The notes beneath the pieces were generated by a model. The model searched no databases, was not told the origin of the DNA, and worked only from the letters and a program-made list of their open reading frames with translations. Positions 55,509 to 62,914 of a stretch of DNA of 64,000 nucleotides are shown one piece after another (the first letter of the stretch is position 1; every line of letters starts with the position of its first letter). The translations under genes were made by a program, and so were the position numbers. The stretch is from Anaerolineales bacterium. GTDB lineage: Bacteria > Chloroflexota > Anaerolineae > Anaerolineales > Villigracilaceae. The stretch covers positions 2,324,136 through 2,388,135 of the forward strand of contig CP129481.1 in the NCBI GenBank assembly GCA_030583905.1, written 5' to 3'.

Positions 55509-57163
55509 CTGTGTTCGAAGATGCGATCGAAGCGCTGGAGCAATTTGCCAACGCGCTCGGGTTCGACCCAAAGCGGCTGCCCGAATGCGAAAAGATCGAC
55601 AAGGTGCGCCTTGAGCGGTATGATCTGCCGATCCCGCAGGCATTAAAACTCGAACTGCGCCACTTCGAACGTCTGACGGAGGCGTTTGATGGGTGTTTCC
55701 TTTGCCAGTTCGCCTTGCACGAGGAAGACCTGAAGGACGGAGACGAAGATGCGGTGGTCCTGACCGTGAAGCGGGGGATTACCGGGTCGGATGTGAAGGC
55801 GTTTCATGAACGGATTCGGGAGGCGGGCTCGGTCGAGTATCTCTTTCAACTGGACAAGGGAAAACTGCTCGAAAAGGAAGGCATTTCCGCGCCTGATATA
55901 AACCATTCGTTATACCTGTTCCCCGTCGCGTTGACCCGCCTTCTTAAAGGAGAGACGCCGGACGGTGAGCCTTGCAGCGTGCGCGAGAGCTTGAAGGTGC
56001 TGGAGGAGACCCTGTGGCACATGGACTTGCAGGATGAAGAGGATATCCCGTCGGATGCCATCCTGCCGAAAGCCGTGATCCTTGTGCCGGGATATGACAT
56101 CCTGCTCAATGGCGACCATCTCGCTCTGTTTGGCGGGACGCATTTCGACAAGTGGCGCAATGCCGTGCCGACGAGGCGCTTCCCCGTCTGGCGCGTGATG
56201 CGCATCCATGAGCGCCGCAGGGAGAGCGTAAGCTGGGATGAGGGCTGGCTCGATCACCTGACGCCGCCGATGCTGAAGATAAGGGATGGTATCTGGGCGG
56301 ATGGCGACCCGTTGACTGTCGCGCTTCAGACCCACCTGTTCAACCTGATCGTCCTGTTCACCGCCAACCGTATCGCCGGCAGCAAAGCAGACTGGACCGC
56401 CACCTATTCCGATTCCGCCCTTGGCACAAGGGATGTGGTGCTGCATTCCCCCGCGCAAAAAACGATTCCCCCGCAAGCGCTTGCACGCGTCAACCAGCTT
56501 TATGATGCGTTCACCTGGGCGTATTTTTCGCGCTGGGTGCGTGACCGGCTCTCCTTTGTACAGAGTTCCTTCGCGCAGGAATTGCTGCGCAGTCCGCGCG
56601 AGGATGCCTGTGTGCTTCTTCTCGAACGGGCGGGAGGGCTGAACACCAGCCTGAACCGCCATTGGGACCGCTTCATCCAAAAGCAGTTGAAAGCCTATTC
56701 GGAGGAGGAGCAGAAGTTGGAGGAGGCGGTGGTCAAGACCATCGATTCGTTCGCCGAACAGGTGGCGGCGATCTTCAAATCCGTATCGGATGCGATGCTG
56801 GCAGCCATTGCCGCGCTGTTGGGTTCTTTTGTGGCGGCTGGTTTCGGAAGCGACAAGTTCAACCCGTTCATCTTTCGGGCGGGCATGGTGGTGTATTCGC
56901 TGTATGTACTGGCGTTCCCACTTTTATACAACATGATCAATCAGTGGCTGCAATACCGCGTGTTGAAGACCGGCATGGAGGGACGCATCGAACGTTTCAA
57001 GGACAAGCTGGGCGAGGACATCGTGGAGACGATTGCCACCCTGCGCATTCGGCAGAGCGACAGGAATTTCCGGTTCTGGTTCTGGGTGACGGTGGGTATT
57101 TACGTCGTTGCGATCCTGCTCGGCTTTCTGGCGGCTGTCTTTGTGCCGGGGCTGATCGCGTAG
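55487..57163 (+). CDS. Large C-terminally membrane-anchored protein of unknown function
   Basis: 558 residues from the ATG at 55487, which overlaps the previous gene. A GTG at 55511, with GGAG 12 nt before it, is an alternative start (550 residues). Residues ~1-410 appear soluble with no recognised domain (pieces such as VILVPGYDILLNGDHLALFGGTHFDKW and the motif PVWRVMRIHE). Residues ~405-425 (EEEQKLEEAVVKTIDSFAEQVAAIFKS) are a likely coiled coil. Then come membrane helices at ~434-450, ~462-480 and ~530-555. Partner of the NA37-like protein. Sensor-plus-effector pairs of this shape occur in defence and toxin systems, but nothing here proves it. Confidence 0.65.
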   Translation: MARGDQVAVFEDAIEALEQFANALGFDPKRLPECEKIDKVRLERYDLPIPQALKLELRHFERLTEAFDGCFLCQFALHEEDLKDGDEDAVVLTVKRGITGSDVKAFHERIREAGSVEYLFQLDKGKLLEKEGISAPDINHSLYLFPVALTRLLKGETPDGEPCSVRESLKVLEETLWHMDLQDEEDIPSDAILPKAVILVPGYDILLNGDHLALFGGTHFDKWRNAVPTRRFPVWRVMRIHERRRESVSWDEGWLDHLTPPMLKIRDGIWADGDPLTVALQTHLFNLIVLFTANRIAGSKADWTATYSDSALGTRDVVLHSPAQKTIPPQALARVNQLYDAFTWAYFSRWVRDRLSFVQSSFAQELLRSPREDACVLLLERAGGLNTSLNRHWDRFIQKQLKAYSEEEQKLEEAVVKTIDSFAEQVAAIFKSVSDAMLAAIAALLGSFVAAGFGSDKFNPFIFRAGMVVYSLYVLAFPLLYNMINQWLQYRVLKTGMEGRIERFKDKLGEDIVETIATLRIRQSDRNFRFWFWVTVGIYVVAILLGFLAAVFVPGLIA

Positions 57164-57194
57164 CGGGTGGCGGCGGGAACAGGATTCCTGAATC

Positions 57195-57259
57195 CAAAAA
57201 ACAGCCCGTTGACCTTGAGGTCAACGGGCTGTGCGCTGGTGCACAGCTTCTATTCGATG
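57195..57259. repeat. 65-bp hairpin cassette, copy 1
   Basis: The hairpin cccgttgacct/aggtcaacggg within caaaaaacag...ctg, followed by tgcgctggtgcacagcttctattcgatg. It lies downstream of the 55487-57163 gene. A second copy lies at 59193-59257 with about four differences. The A run before and the stem suit a terminator on the minus strand, and on the plus strand as a stable 3' end. Confidence 0.85.
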
Positions 57260-57467
57260 TAAGTCATGGTTTGGGATGAAAAAAACGAAACTGGCTTGAG
57301 GTGTTGGGGTTTGATTCAAAAGTTGAGATCGCGGTCTCGAAGATCTGGCTTGTCCCGCCCATACCCGCATGGGAGATGGCTTGACGAAACCCTTGCGCCA
57401 GAAGGGCAAGCGCGGCTGCACTATTAAGAATCTGCAAAAACCAAATGAACCCAATGAGGAGAATTTT

Positions 57468-59129
57468 ATGGCTGCCGAGAGTTCCGCCCCCGTACCACCA
57501 AAACCTTCAATGAGCCCCTTCCTTCGAGCGTTGTTGGGGTTGCTGCTGCTCCTGCCAGCCTGCGGGTTGTGCTCCGTGAATTTGGTTGGCACCACAGCCG
57601 ACACAATACTCGCCGGTTTCCAAGCCAACCCGCTTTCGAACGACACGCCGGAATTCGTCGGAATGGAAAATTTCGAAAGCCTGTTTGATATCCGCAACTT
57701 CGGCGCGGCGGTCGAATTTACGGGACAGTTGATTCTTGTGCGTCTGTTGGTCGCTGCGGTCATCCCCCTGTTGTTAAGCATCGGCGTATATCAACTTGGG
57801 AAGCGGTCCCGCCTCGCTATTCGCCTGCTCTTTACCCTGCCGATGGCGTTCTTTGCGCCTGCACTGGTGGCGTTTGCGTCGCGGCGGATGCTCTGGATGT
57901 GGGACCGGGATTCCACCGAGATGACCGTCCTGCTGGTCGAAGCGTTGGTAATGTTGATCGTCTCATGCGCCGCCGGTTTGCTCGTTTATTCCGCCGTCCT
58001 CCGCCGGCGCGCGGATGATGGCAAAGGCTGGACATCCACACTCCCCGCGTTGATTGCCGTCTGGTTGATCGGTCAATTTGCCGTGCTGGCATACACCCTG
58101 CAAACCTTCTCGCCGTTGGGCTTCTTCTTTCGATCAGACGCCATCACTTTCTCTCAATTTGCATTTGAGACCACCCGGGTATTTACCTTGCAGCTTGGAT
58201 TCGCCGCCTCCGTGATCGTGTTCCTCCCGGTGGCTGTGCTGGGCGTGCTCGCTACATTGACCCTGATCCTCTTCCGACTGCAGCTGGGGTATGTTCCGCC
58301 TGTTGAGGATGCCAATCGCCCCGGCAACAAGGTGTTGGGCATCCTCGGCTGGCTTATGACCCTGCCCGGCGCCATAAGCGTGATCTTCATCCTGTTCGTT
58401 CCCTACCTGGTCAGCCTGCTTGGGGCAGCTTCGTGGGCAGGGGAAGGTTCCACGCGGTCCGTTTCCATGATGCAGATTTGGCTCAATACCACGCTTCCCC
58501 CGCTGCTGGCTATTCTATTCATTCAATTACCGTTTGCCTACCTGGGCGCGCTGGGGATCGGCGTCGTCCGTCCGTTCGGCAGGTGGAGTGACGCGCTGCT
58601 TCTGCTCTTTGCCCCGTGGCTGTTCGCAACTTCCATGCCTTTTGCCCTGCAGCGGACGATCGCTTTGAGCAATGCAGATGCCCTGGATTCGTTCTCCGCG
58701 CTTGTGCCGCCGCTCCTGATCAGCGTTCCCATGCTGGTGATCCTCACCCTGTTCTTCAAGGGACACGCGCCGGCATGGCGGCAGGCTCTCGCCGAAGGCA
58801 CACCGGCGGCGCGTGCCTTTTTCACAAAACTATTCATCCCATCCCTTCCGCTTGCGGGGTTTCTGGCAGCGCTGTCATTCATGGCAATGGCACAGGACTT
58901 GATATATTCGCTGTTGACAGGGGTACGCCCGGAACAATTTACTGCTGCAGGCGCGATCCTGCGGTTCGCCGGGGTCAACCTGCTTGGGAGCGAGAAGGTC
59001 ATCGCGGCGGTCGGGCTTCCGCTCTTCCTGATCTTTAGCGCCATCTTCATCGCCTTGCGGATCCGCTATCTGGACCGGTTGACGCTCGGTCGTGAGTCGT
59101 CTGTGACCGGGCAGGTGAAGCCGGAATAA
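57468..59129 (+). CDS. Orphan ABC-permease-like membrane protein (apparent double permease)
   Basis: 553 residues from MAAESSAP, with GAGGAG before the ATG; the longer frame starts inside the intergenic repeat region. About 12 hydrophobic segments. The beginning (TILAGFQANP, FVGMENFESLFDIRNFGAAVEFTG) matches the start of MalF-type sugar permeases, and the second half (WLNTTLPPLLAILFIQLPFAYL) resembles a MalG-type permease, which suggests a fusion of two permeases. EAA loops are poorly conserved and no ATPase or binding protein is near. It may have lost transport function or act in another complex. Confidence 0.55.
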   Translation: MAAESSAPVPPKPSMSPFLRALLGLLLLLPACGLCSVNLVGTTADTILAGFQANPLSNDTPEFVGMENFESLFDIRNFGAAVEFTGQLILVRLLVAAVIPLLLSIGVYQLGKRSRLAIRLLFTLPMAFFAPALVAFASRRMLWMWDRDSTEMTVLLVEALVMLIVSCAAGLLVYSAVLRRRADDGKGWTSTLPALIAVWLIGQFAVLAYTLQTFSPLGFFFRSDAITFSQFAFETTRVFTLQLGFAASVIVFLPVAVLGVLATLTLILFRLQLGYVPPVEDANRPGNKVLGILGWLMTLPGAISVIFILFVPYLVSLLGAASWAGEGSTRSVSMMQIWLNTTLPPLLAILFIQLPFAYLGALGIGVVRPFGRWSDALLLLFAPWLFATSMPFALQRTIALSNADALDSFSALVPPLLISVPMLVILTLFFKGHAPAWRQALAEGTPAARAFFTKLFIPSLPLAGFLAALSFMAMAQDLIYSLLTGVRPEQFTAAGAILRFAGVNLLGSEKVIAAVGLPLFLIFSAIFIALRIRYLDRLTLGRESSVTGQVKPE

Positions 59130-59192
59130 CGCCTCCCGCGCCACGTCCGCCTGGACGTCCTCCCCGGCTTTTCCTGCAATTTGACGGCAGAA

Positions 59193-59257
59193 CAAAAAAC
59201 AGCCCGCTGACCTCAAGGTCAACGGGCTGTGCGCTGGTACACAGCTTCTATTCGATG
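59193..59257. repeat. 65-bp hairpin cassette, copy 2
   Basis: Same cassette as 57195-57259. It follows the permease-like gene by 63 bp. The remaining ~160 bp up to 59421 hold only AT-rich sequence and the AGGAGG of the next gene. Confidence 0.85.
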
Positions 59258-59421
59258 ATGGAGACGGGGGAATCTGTCTGGACGGGCGGGGGATGGGGGA
59301 ATTGCAATTGTTTTTGATCGTTTTGAGCGGGGATGTCGGGTAAAATTGAAATTATTCGCTGCAGGCTGGACAACCGTCGGGAGTTGGATTGTTCCACTGT
59401 ATTGGTCGTTAGGAGGTAAAT

Positions 59422-60477
59422 ATGTTCAGGCTACGTTCTGTATTTTTGGTTTTTTTGATGGCACTAATTCTGCCTTATGCGGGGGCTTCTCCTGCGGCAG
59501 CAGCACAACTTGGAATGCCGGATACACAAAGAACTAGAAATTTTATAAATCTCTATATCGATGAGATAAAAATTCTTGGCAATACCGGCGACTTGGTTGG
59601 CGCCGGCGAGTTTCGTTTGATCGTCCTGGCTGCTGATACAACAGGCAAATCAACTGGCATGTTCTGTCCAGGTGATAAACCACTGAAAATGCGCAAGGGG
59701 GATGTGATAAAAGCCCCCTGTCTGGCTGGTATGAGTATTGATGAAGCTACAGTATCCGATGGGGTATATCTCACGGTTATGGTGGTGGATGAAGATAAAT
59801 CATCCCTGCCCGCGGATCTATCATATGAAGCTGCCACCAGCGGTCTTAGTTCCGCTTTCGGAAGGGCTGTAAAAGAACGTGCAATCACGCTGGGGTTGAC
59901 TACAGCAAAAAATAGCACTCCTTACACGTTCATTGCTGGTACGTTAATTAGTTTTCTAAGCGGCAAACTCAAGGAGTGGATTCAAAAAGCGGATGTTATC
60001 GGCTCGCAAGGTATTTATTTGAGCAGAAAAGATAGTTGGTCCGCCAACAAGACGACCACCGTAAAATCAAAGGATGGAGGGATTCAGATCACCTATACCA
60101 TCGTCCGCACTTCTTCCGCGCCGCCGAATCAAAATGCGCCTGTTCTTGGTGGGTCTACGTCCACATCCACGCAAACATCGCCTGGTCAACCATCAACGCA
60201 GAAGTATTGGTGCGACGATTTGAGTAAGGTGAAACTCAAAGTAGGAGACCGCGCAAAAGTTCTTTGGCTCAAAGTTAACCTGCGCACGGCACCGATTGTC
60301 CCGCAGGAATACTACGAAAACAGCATTGCAAAGCTGGAGGAGGGAACGACGATTACGATTATTGGCGGTCCGGCGTGTGCCCACGAAGGAACATGGTGGC
60401 AGGTGCGCACCGGGAGGGGGCAAACCGGCTGGATGCGGGAATATGTTAAGAGTTCTGGCTATTTAATTGGGCGTTAG
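59422..60477 (+). CDS. Secreted protein with C-terminal SH3-like domain
   Basis: 351 residues with AGGAGGTAA before the ATG. Signal peptide to PAAAA (residue ~29). The middle part (residues 40-240) has no recognised fold (pieces such as FINLYIDEIKILGNTGDL and YLTVMVVDEDK). It is followed by a Ser/Thr/Pro linker (GGSTSTSTQTSPGQPS). The last ~70 residues fit a bacterial SH3 domain: VNLRTAP, EEGTTITIIGG and WWQVRTGRGQTGWMREY. SH3b domains bind cell-wall peptides. Lower GC and different codon use than the housekeeping genes suggest an accessory gene. Confidence 0.8.
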   Translation: MFRLRSVFLVFLMALILPYAGASPAAAAQLGMPDTQRTRNFINLYIDEIKILGNTGDLVGAGEFRLIVLAADTTGKSTGMFCPGDKPLKMRKGDVIKAPCLAGMSIDEATVSDGVYLTVMVVDEDKSSLPADLSYEAATSGLSSAFGRAVKERAITLGLTTAKNSTPYTFIAGTLISFLSGKLKEWIQKADVIGSQGIYLSRKDSWSANKTTTVKSKDGGIQITYTIVRTSSAPPNQNAPVLGGSTSTSTQTSPGQPSTQKYWCDDLSKVKLKVGDRAKVLWLKVNLRTAPIVPQEYYENSIAKLEEGTTITIIGGPACAHEGTWWQVRTGRGQTGWMREYVKSSGYLIGR

Positions 60478-60496
60478 TGAACTACAAGAAGAGCTG

Positions 60497-60679
60497 ATGT
60501 CTCACGAAAATCCATTTGATTGGAATCTTTTCGTAAGCAATGGTCGGTTTTTAAGAGTGGTGGACTATGGCGAAAAACCATCCACGAATACTCGAATGGA
60601 TATACGGCAATTCGTGAATTCGTGGTCTATTCGTGGATGGTCTTTGGGCGCGCAGGTCAACGCGTTGCTGAAGGAATAA
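60497..60679 (+). CDS. Doubtful small ORF crossing an inverted repeat
   Basis: 60 codons from MSHENPFD with a weak AAGAAGAG site. Its 3' half is built from the inverted repeat at 60578-60640. The end, GAQVNALLKE, faintly resembles the HsdS-tail fragments further right. I recognise no family and consider it more likely a relic than a gene. Confidence 0.3.
   Translation: MSHENPFDWNLFVSNGRFLRVVDYGEKPSTNTRMDIRQFVNSWSIRGWSLGAQVNALLKE
60578..60640. repeat. Inverted repeat with 13-bp perfect arms
   Basis: ccatccacgaata / tattcgtggatgg, with several internal attcgtg copies in the spacer. It looks like an intergenic repeat family member. Confidence 0.75.
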
Positions 60680-60726
60680 GCCGCATCGTGGTCGGGTAAT
60701 ACTGAAGAATGAACAGAGGAGAAAAA

Positions 60727-61020
60727 ATGACTGCTGAGCAATTTGAAGCCATCGAAGGCGTTTATGAAGAAGTTATTGCCTTGATGCCCAATACGTTTGA
60801 CTCACATCAATTCATCCTAAAACTAGCACAAGAACATCAACGACTGTATGTTCAGGCTCTTATTGAATACGCTGAAAGCGACAGACCGTTTCAAATTGCC
60901 CACGGTCAAATTGCCAAACGATTACGCAATTTCCCAAGCCTTGTCTCCTATACTGGAGAAACTGTGAGTGAAGATATATTTCGTCAAATGAATGCAGCAG
61001 CTACGTGGCAAAAGGTTTAA
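60727..61020 (+). CDS. Hypothetical protein (cargo gene 1)
   Basis: 97 residues from MTAEQFEA, with GAGGAGAAAAA before the ATG; a start 6 codons earlier lacks this spacing. It is all-helical, with the centre DSHQFILKLAQEHQRLYVQALIEYAE and PFQIAHGQIAKRL. I do not recognise the family with certainty. It is followed after 11 bp by the first HsdS-tail ORF. Its place inside a row of small genes separated by such tails suggests exchangeable accessory cargo. Confidence 0.6.
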   Translation: MTAEQFEAIEGVYEEVIALMPNTFDSHQFILKLAQEHQRLYVQALIEYAESDRPFQIAHGQIAKRLRNFPSLVSYTGETVSEDIFRQMNAAATWQKV

Positions 61021-61031
61021 GAGAGGGAATT

Positions 61032-61163
61032 ATGATGGCGAAGGTCAATGCATTGCCTGCTCATGCTTTTGGGCGGTTGCAGTCGCAAAGTCAAGAAGAA
61101 TTGGATGCTTTGCTGCCGTCCGTGGTGCGCCCCCGGGGAGGGGCGTTTAAGGGAGAATTATGA
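61032..61163 (+). pseudogene. HsdS C-terminal tail fragment A (43 residues)
   Basis: Starts at ATG after GAGAGGGAA. It reads AKVNAL, PAHAFGR, LQSQSQEELDALLPSV and ends AFKGEL. The first, third and last parts match the conserved end of type I restriction specificity subunits (typically LQAKVNALRxLQ..ELDALLPSVLDxAFKGEL). The target-recognition domains are absent. The stop overlaps the start of the GNAT gene (ATGA). About 87 nt are shared with fragment B at roughly 88% identity. Confidence 0.7.
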
Positions 61164-61606
61164 GTTGGCGGATTTTTGAAAAATGGTTCAATATTGCGCC
61201 ATGGAGAAATGCTGAATATATTACCGACAATCGGGGCGAGAAGTATTGGTTTTATTGGCAAAACAGATTTGAACATGCTCGTGAATTGCGTGTTTGGCAT
61301 CGTGGTCATTGGGTAGCTGTTGTAAATTCGCTACATGAGGATGATAATAGTCTAACCCTAGCTGACATCACAATATTCAAACGTTACAATTTACGACAGT
61401 ATGGTTTAGGGAAAGCAATGATGAAAGAAGTAGTCCGTTGGGCAAAAGAACATGAAGTCAGATATATTTGGGGATTTATCAAACCTCACGATGGAACAAC
61501 GGAGGATTATTTACGAGAATGGTACAAGCGACAAGGCTTCAAAGTATATGAGGCTAAACCAAACGTCTATCACATATTGATGAATTTACAAGGTGACGCA
61601 AAATGA
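61160..61606 (+). CDS. GNAT-type acetyltransferase-like protein (cargo gene 2)
   Basis: 148 residues. AAGGGAG before the ATG lies inside the HsdS-tail ORF, whose stop overlaps this start. The acetyl-CoA motif region is LRQYGLGKAMMKEVVRWAKE near residues 84-103, with the RxxGxG/A signature reduced to RQYGLG. It ends with WYKRQGFKVYEAKPNVYHILMNL, the usual motif B. The N-terminal part (WFNIAPWRNAEYITDNRGEKYWFYWQ) is not typical. Substrate unknown; candidates are a protein, tRNA or small toxin. Its stop overlaps the next HsdS-tail start. Confidence 0.75.
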   Translation: MSWRIFEKWFNIAPWRNAEYITDNRGEKYWFYWQNRFEHARELRVWHRGHWVAVVNSLHEDDNSLTLADITIFKRYNLRQYGLGKAMMKEVVRWAKEHEVRYIWGFIKPHDGTTEDYLREWYKRQGFKVYEAKPNVYHILMNLQGDAK

Positions 61607-61758
61607 CAGGATACATTGTCGCTTATCTGAATGGGTTGCAGGCGAAAGTCAATGCGTTGCCTGCCCATGCTTTTGGGCGGTTGCAGTCCCAGATGCAAGA
61701 TGAAATGGATGCGTTGCTGCCGTCCGTGTTGGATAGGGTGTTTCGAGGAGAGTTGTGA
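61603..61758 (+). pseudogene. HsdS C-terminal tail fragment B (51 residues)
   Basis: It begins as ATGA overlapping the GNAT stop: MTGYIVAYLNGLQAKVNAL, then PAHAFGR, LQSQMQDEMDALLPSV and LDRVFRGEL. It is longer than fragment A at the start (IVAYLNGLQ is the conserved RIVAYLDGLQ helix). The shared insert PAHAFGR between the two conserved helices is unusual for HsdS. It is followed after 8 bp by the next cargo gene. Confidence 0.72.
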
Positions 61759-61766
61759 GGAGTTAT

Positions 61767-62258
61767 ATGAGTATCTCAGTTTCCCCAAACGCTCCACGTT
61801 TTCACACGCTCTGGCAACACATTGAGAAAAAGAACCGCATTTTTGCAATTAGAAAAGGCGACTGGAATTCTCTAAACATAACGAATGGCACGGAAGAAAA
61901 ACTTGTTAAGTTGAGTTTGGAACAATTTCAACCTCTACCAATTAGTGAACTTATCGCTGAAAGGGACATCATAGGTGGTACGGCATTTGCCACTAGTTCC
62001 AAGGTAATAATCAAGATTTATCGCAAAGATCCCAAAGACGAACCAACGCCGATAAATGTTGATACTTATACTGTCTGGATGGGCTTACCACCATATCTGA
62101 ATGTCCCAGAAATGATAATTGCTGGTTCAACAGACAATGACGATAACTTTAGACATTACGCTAACGATCATGTATTTCTGGTCAAGGAAAAACCAAGCGA
62201 TGATCATTGGCTTGAAGAATTGCCAGGAGAAGTATATGCGTTGCTATCAAGCGAATGA
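61767..62258 (+). CDS. Hypothetical protein (cargo gene 3)
   Basis: 163 residues from MSISVSPN, with GAGGAG before the ATG. Alpha/beta pattern with polar ends, for example FHTLWQHIEKKNRIFAIRKGDW and DTYTVWMGLPPYLNVPEMIIAG. I do not recognise a family and find no catalytic or membrane motif. It has AT-richer codon use than the genes left of 59 kb. Its stop overlaps the start of the third HsdS-tail fragment. Confidence 0.6.
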   Translation: MSISVSPNAPRFHTLWQHIEKKNRIFAIRKGDWNSLNITNGTEEKLVKLSLEQFQPLPISELIAERDIIGGTAFATSSKVIIKIYRKDPKDEPTPINVDTYTVWMGLPPYLNVPEMIIAGSTDNDDNFRHYANDHVFLVKEKPSDDHWLEELPGEVYALLSSE

Positions 62259-62295
62259 CGAGCAGCGGCGCATTGTCGCTTATCTGGATGGGTTG
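62254..62295 (+). pseudogene. HsdS tail fragment C, interrupted
   Basis: Reads NDEQRRIVAYLDGL in the frame starting at 62254, the conserved start of the HsdS C-terminal helix, and breaks exactly at DGL where a palindromic element begins. It overlaps the stop of cargo gene 3 in another frame. Confidence 0.65.
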
Positions 62296-62405
62296 CCCCC
62301 TCCGCCCGCTTCGCAGGCACCTCCCCCAAATACGACGATTTAAAGTCTCCAAGATTCTATATGTACTTCATTGTCGTATTTGGGGGAGGACGGGTGGGGG
62401 CGCTC
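62296..62405. mobile_element. MITE-like palindromic element
   Basis: Arms cctcccccaaatacgacgat (62320-62339) and attgtcgtatttgggggagg (62370-62389) pair with one mismatch. Outer parts ccccctccgcccg and cgggtgggggcg extend the pairing imperfectly. It has no coding capacity. It interrupts HsdS fragment C, which suggests insertion. Confidence 0.55.
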
Positions 62406-62429
62406 GCAACGACATCAAAGCGGCACAGG

Positions 62430-62435
62430 TATAAT
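62430..62435 (+). promoter_or_regulatory. -10 element of the DUF6494-like gene
   Basis: TATAAT, 24 bp before the start codon, just outside the MITE-like element. No clear -35. Confidence 0.4.
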
Positions 62436-62459
62436 TCAAGAACAAAAAAAGGAGTTCCC

Positions 62460-62666
62460 ATGCACGAAGAAACCTTCAACCTCAGCATCCGCAAATTTCT
62501 TAAGCTCGTAGGCACCAACTCGCAGCGCGAGATCGAACAAGCAGTGCGAACCGCCCTTGAAGAGGGGCGCATCAAGGGGGACGAGACCTTTCCCGCAAGT
62601 ATAACGCTCACAGTGGCAGACCTGAACCTGAACTTCAAGATCGACGGCGAGATCAAACTGCAATAA
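62460..62666 (+). CDS. DUF6494-like small protein
   Basis: 68 residues from MHEETFNLSIRKFLKLVG, with AAAAAGGAG before the ATG; a longer frame from 62361 begins inside the palindromic element. The arrangement FNLSIRKFLKLVGTNSQREIEQAVR, then PASITLTV and a final KIDGEIKLQ, fits the DUF6494 family as I remember it. Function unknown. It is an ordinary small cytoplasmic protein with a helical N-terminal and a beta C-terminal half. It marks the right end of the accessory region. Confidence 0.65.
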   Translation: MHEETFNLSIRKFLKLVGTNSQREIEQAVRTALEEGRIKGDETFPASITLTVADLNLNFKIDGEIKLQ

Positions 62667-62717
62667 ACTCTCCTAAAATGATATGCATCTGACATCCCCG
62701 CCGCAAAGGTGTGTGGA

Positions 62718-62723
62718 TATAAT
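62718..62723 (+). promoter_or_regulatory. -10 element of the 62732 ORF
   Basis: TATAAT only 8 nt before the ATG, so transcription would start at about the start codon (leaderless mRNA). Confidence 0.4.
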
Positions 62724-62731
62724 CCGCATCC

Positions 62732-62899
62732 ATGCCCCCGAAACCAAGAAGACCCCGTCCCGTCACGCCCGCCTGGGTGGATGAACTAATCGCCCTGCTG
62801 GAAGCCATCGGCATCATTGTCACTTTGCTTGCCGGGTTGTACGCGCTGGCGGCATGGGTGCTGGGGTGGGGCATCCATATGCGGAGCGGAAGGTTATAA
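62732..62899 (+). CDS. Small single-helix membrane protein
   Basis: 55 residues. The N-terminus is very basic and Pro-rich (PPKPRRPRPVTPAW). A helix follows (ELIALLEAIGIIVTLLAGLYALAAWVLGW) that spans the membrane, then a short basic tail. No ribosome site, but a -10 is placed for leaderless expression. It ends 15 bp before the GAF gene and probably belongs with it. No family known. Confidence 0.5.
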   Translation: MPPKPRRPRPVTPAWVDELIALLEAIGIIVTLLAGLYALAAWVLGWGIHMRSGRL

Positions 62900-62900
62900 T
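62895..62900 (+). promoter_or_regulatory. -10 element for the GAF gene
   Basis: TATAAT 14 nt before the ATG at 62915. It overlaps the stop codon of the small membrane protein. Confidence 0.35.
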
Positions 62901-62914
62901 TGCATCCGACCAGC

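Noticed and set aside
54543..55643. Minus-strand 366-codon open frame
   Set aside because: Antisense to the 54429-55508 gene, which has a strong ribosome site and coupling to its neighbour.
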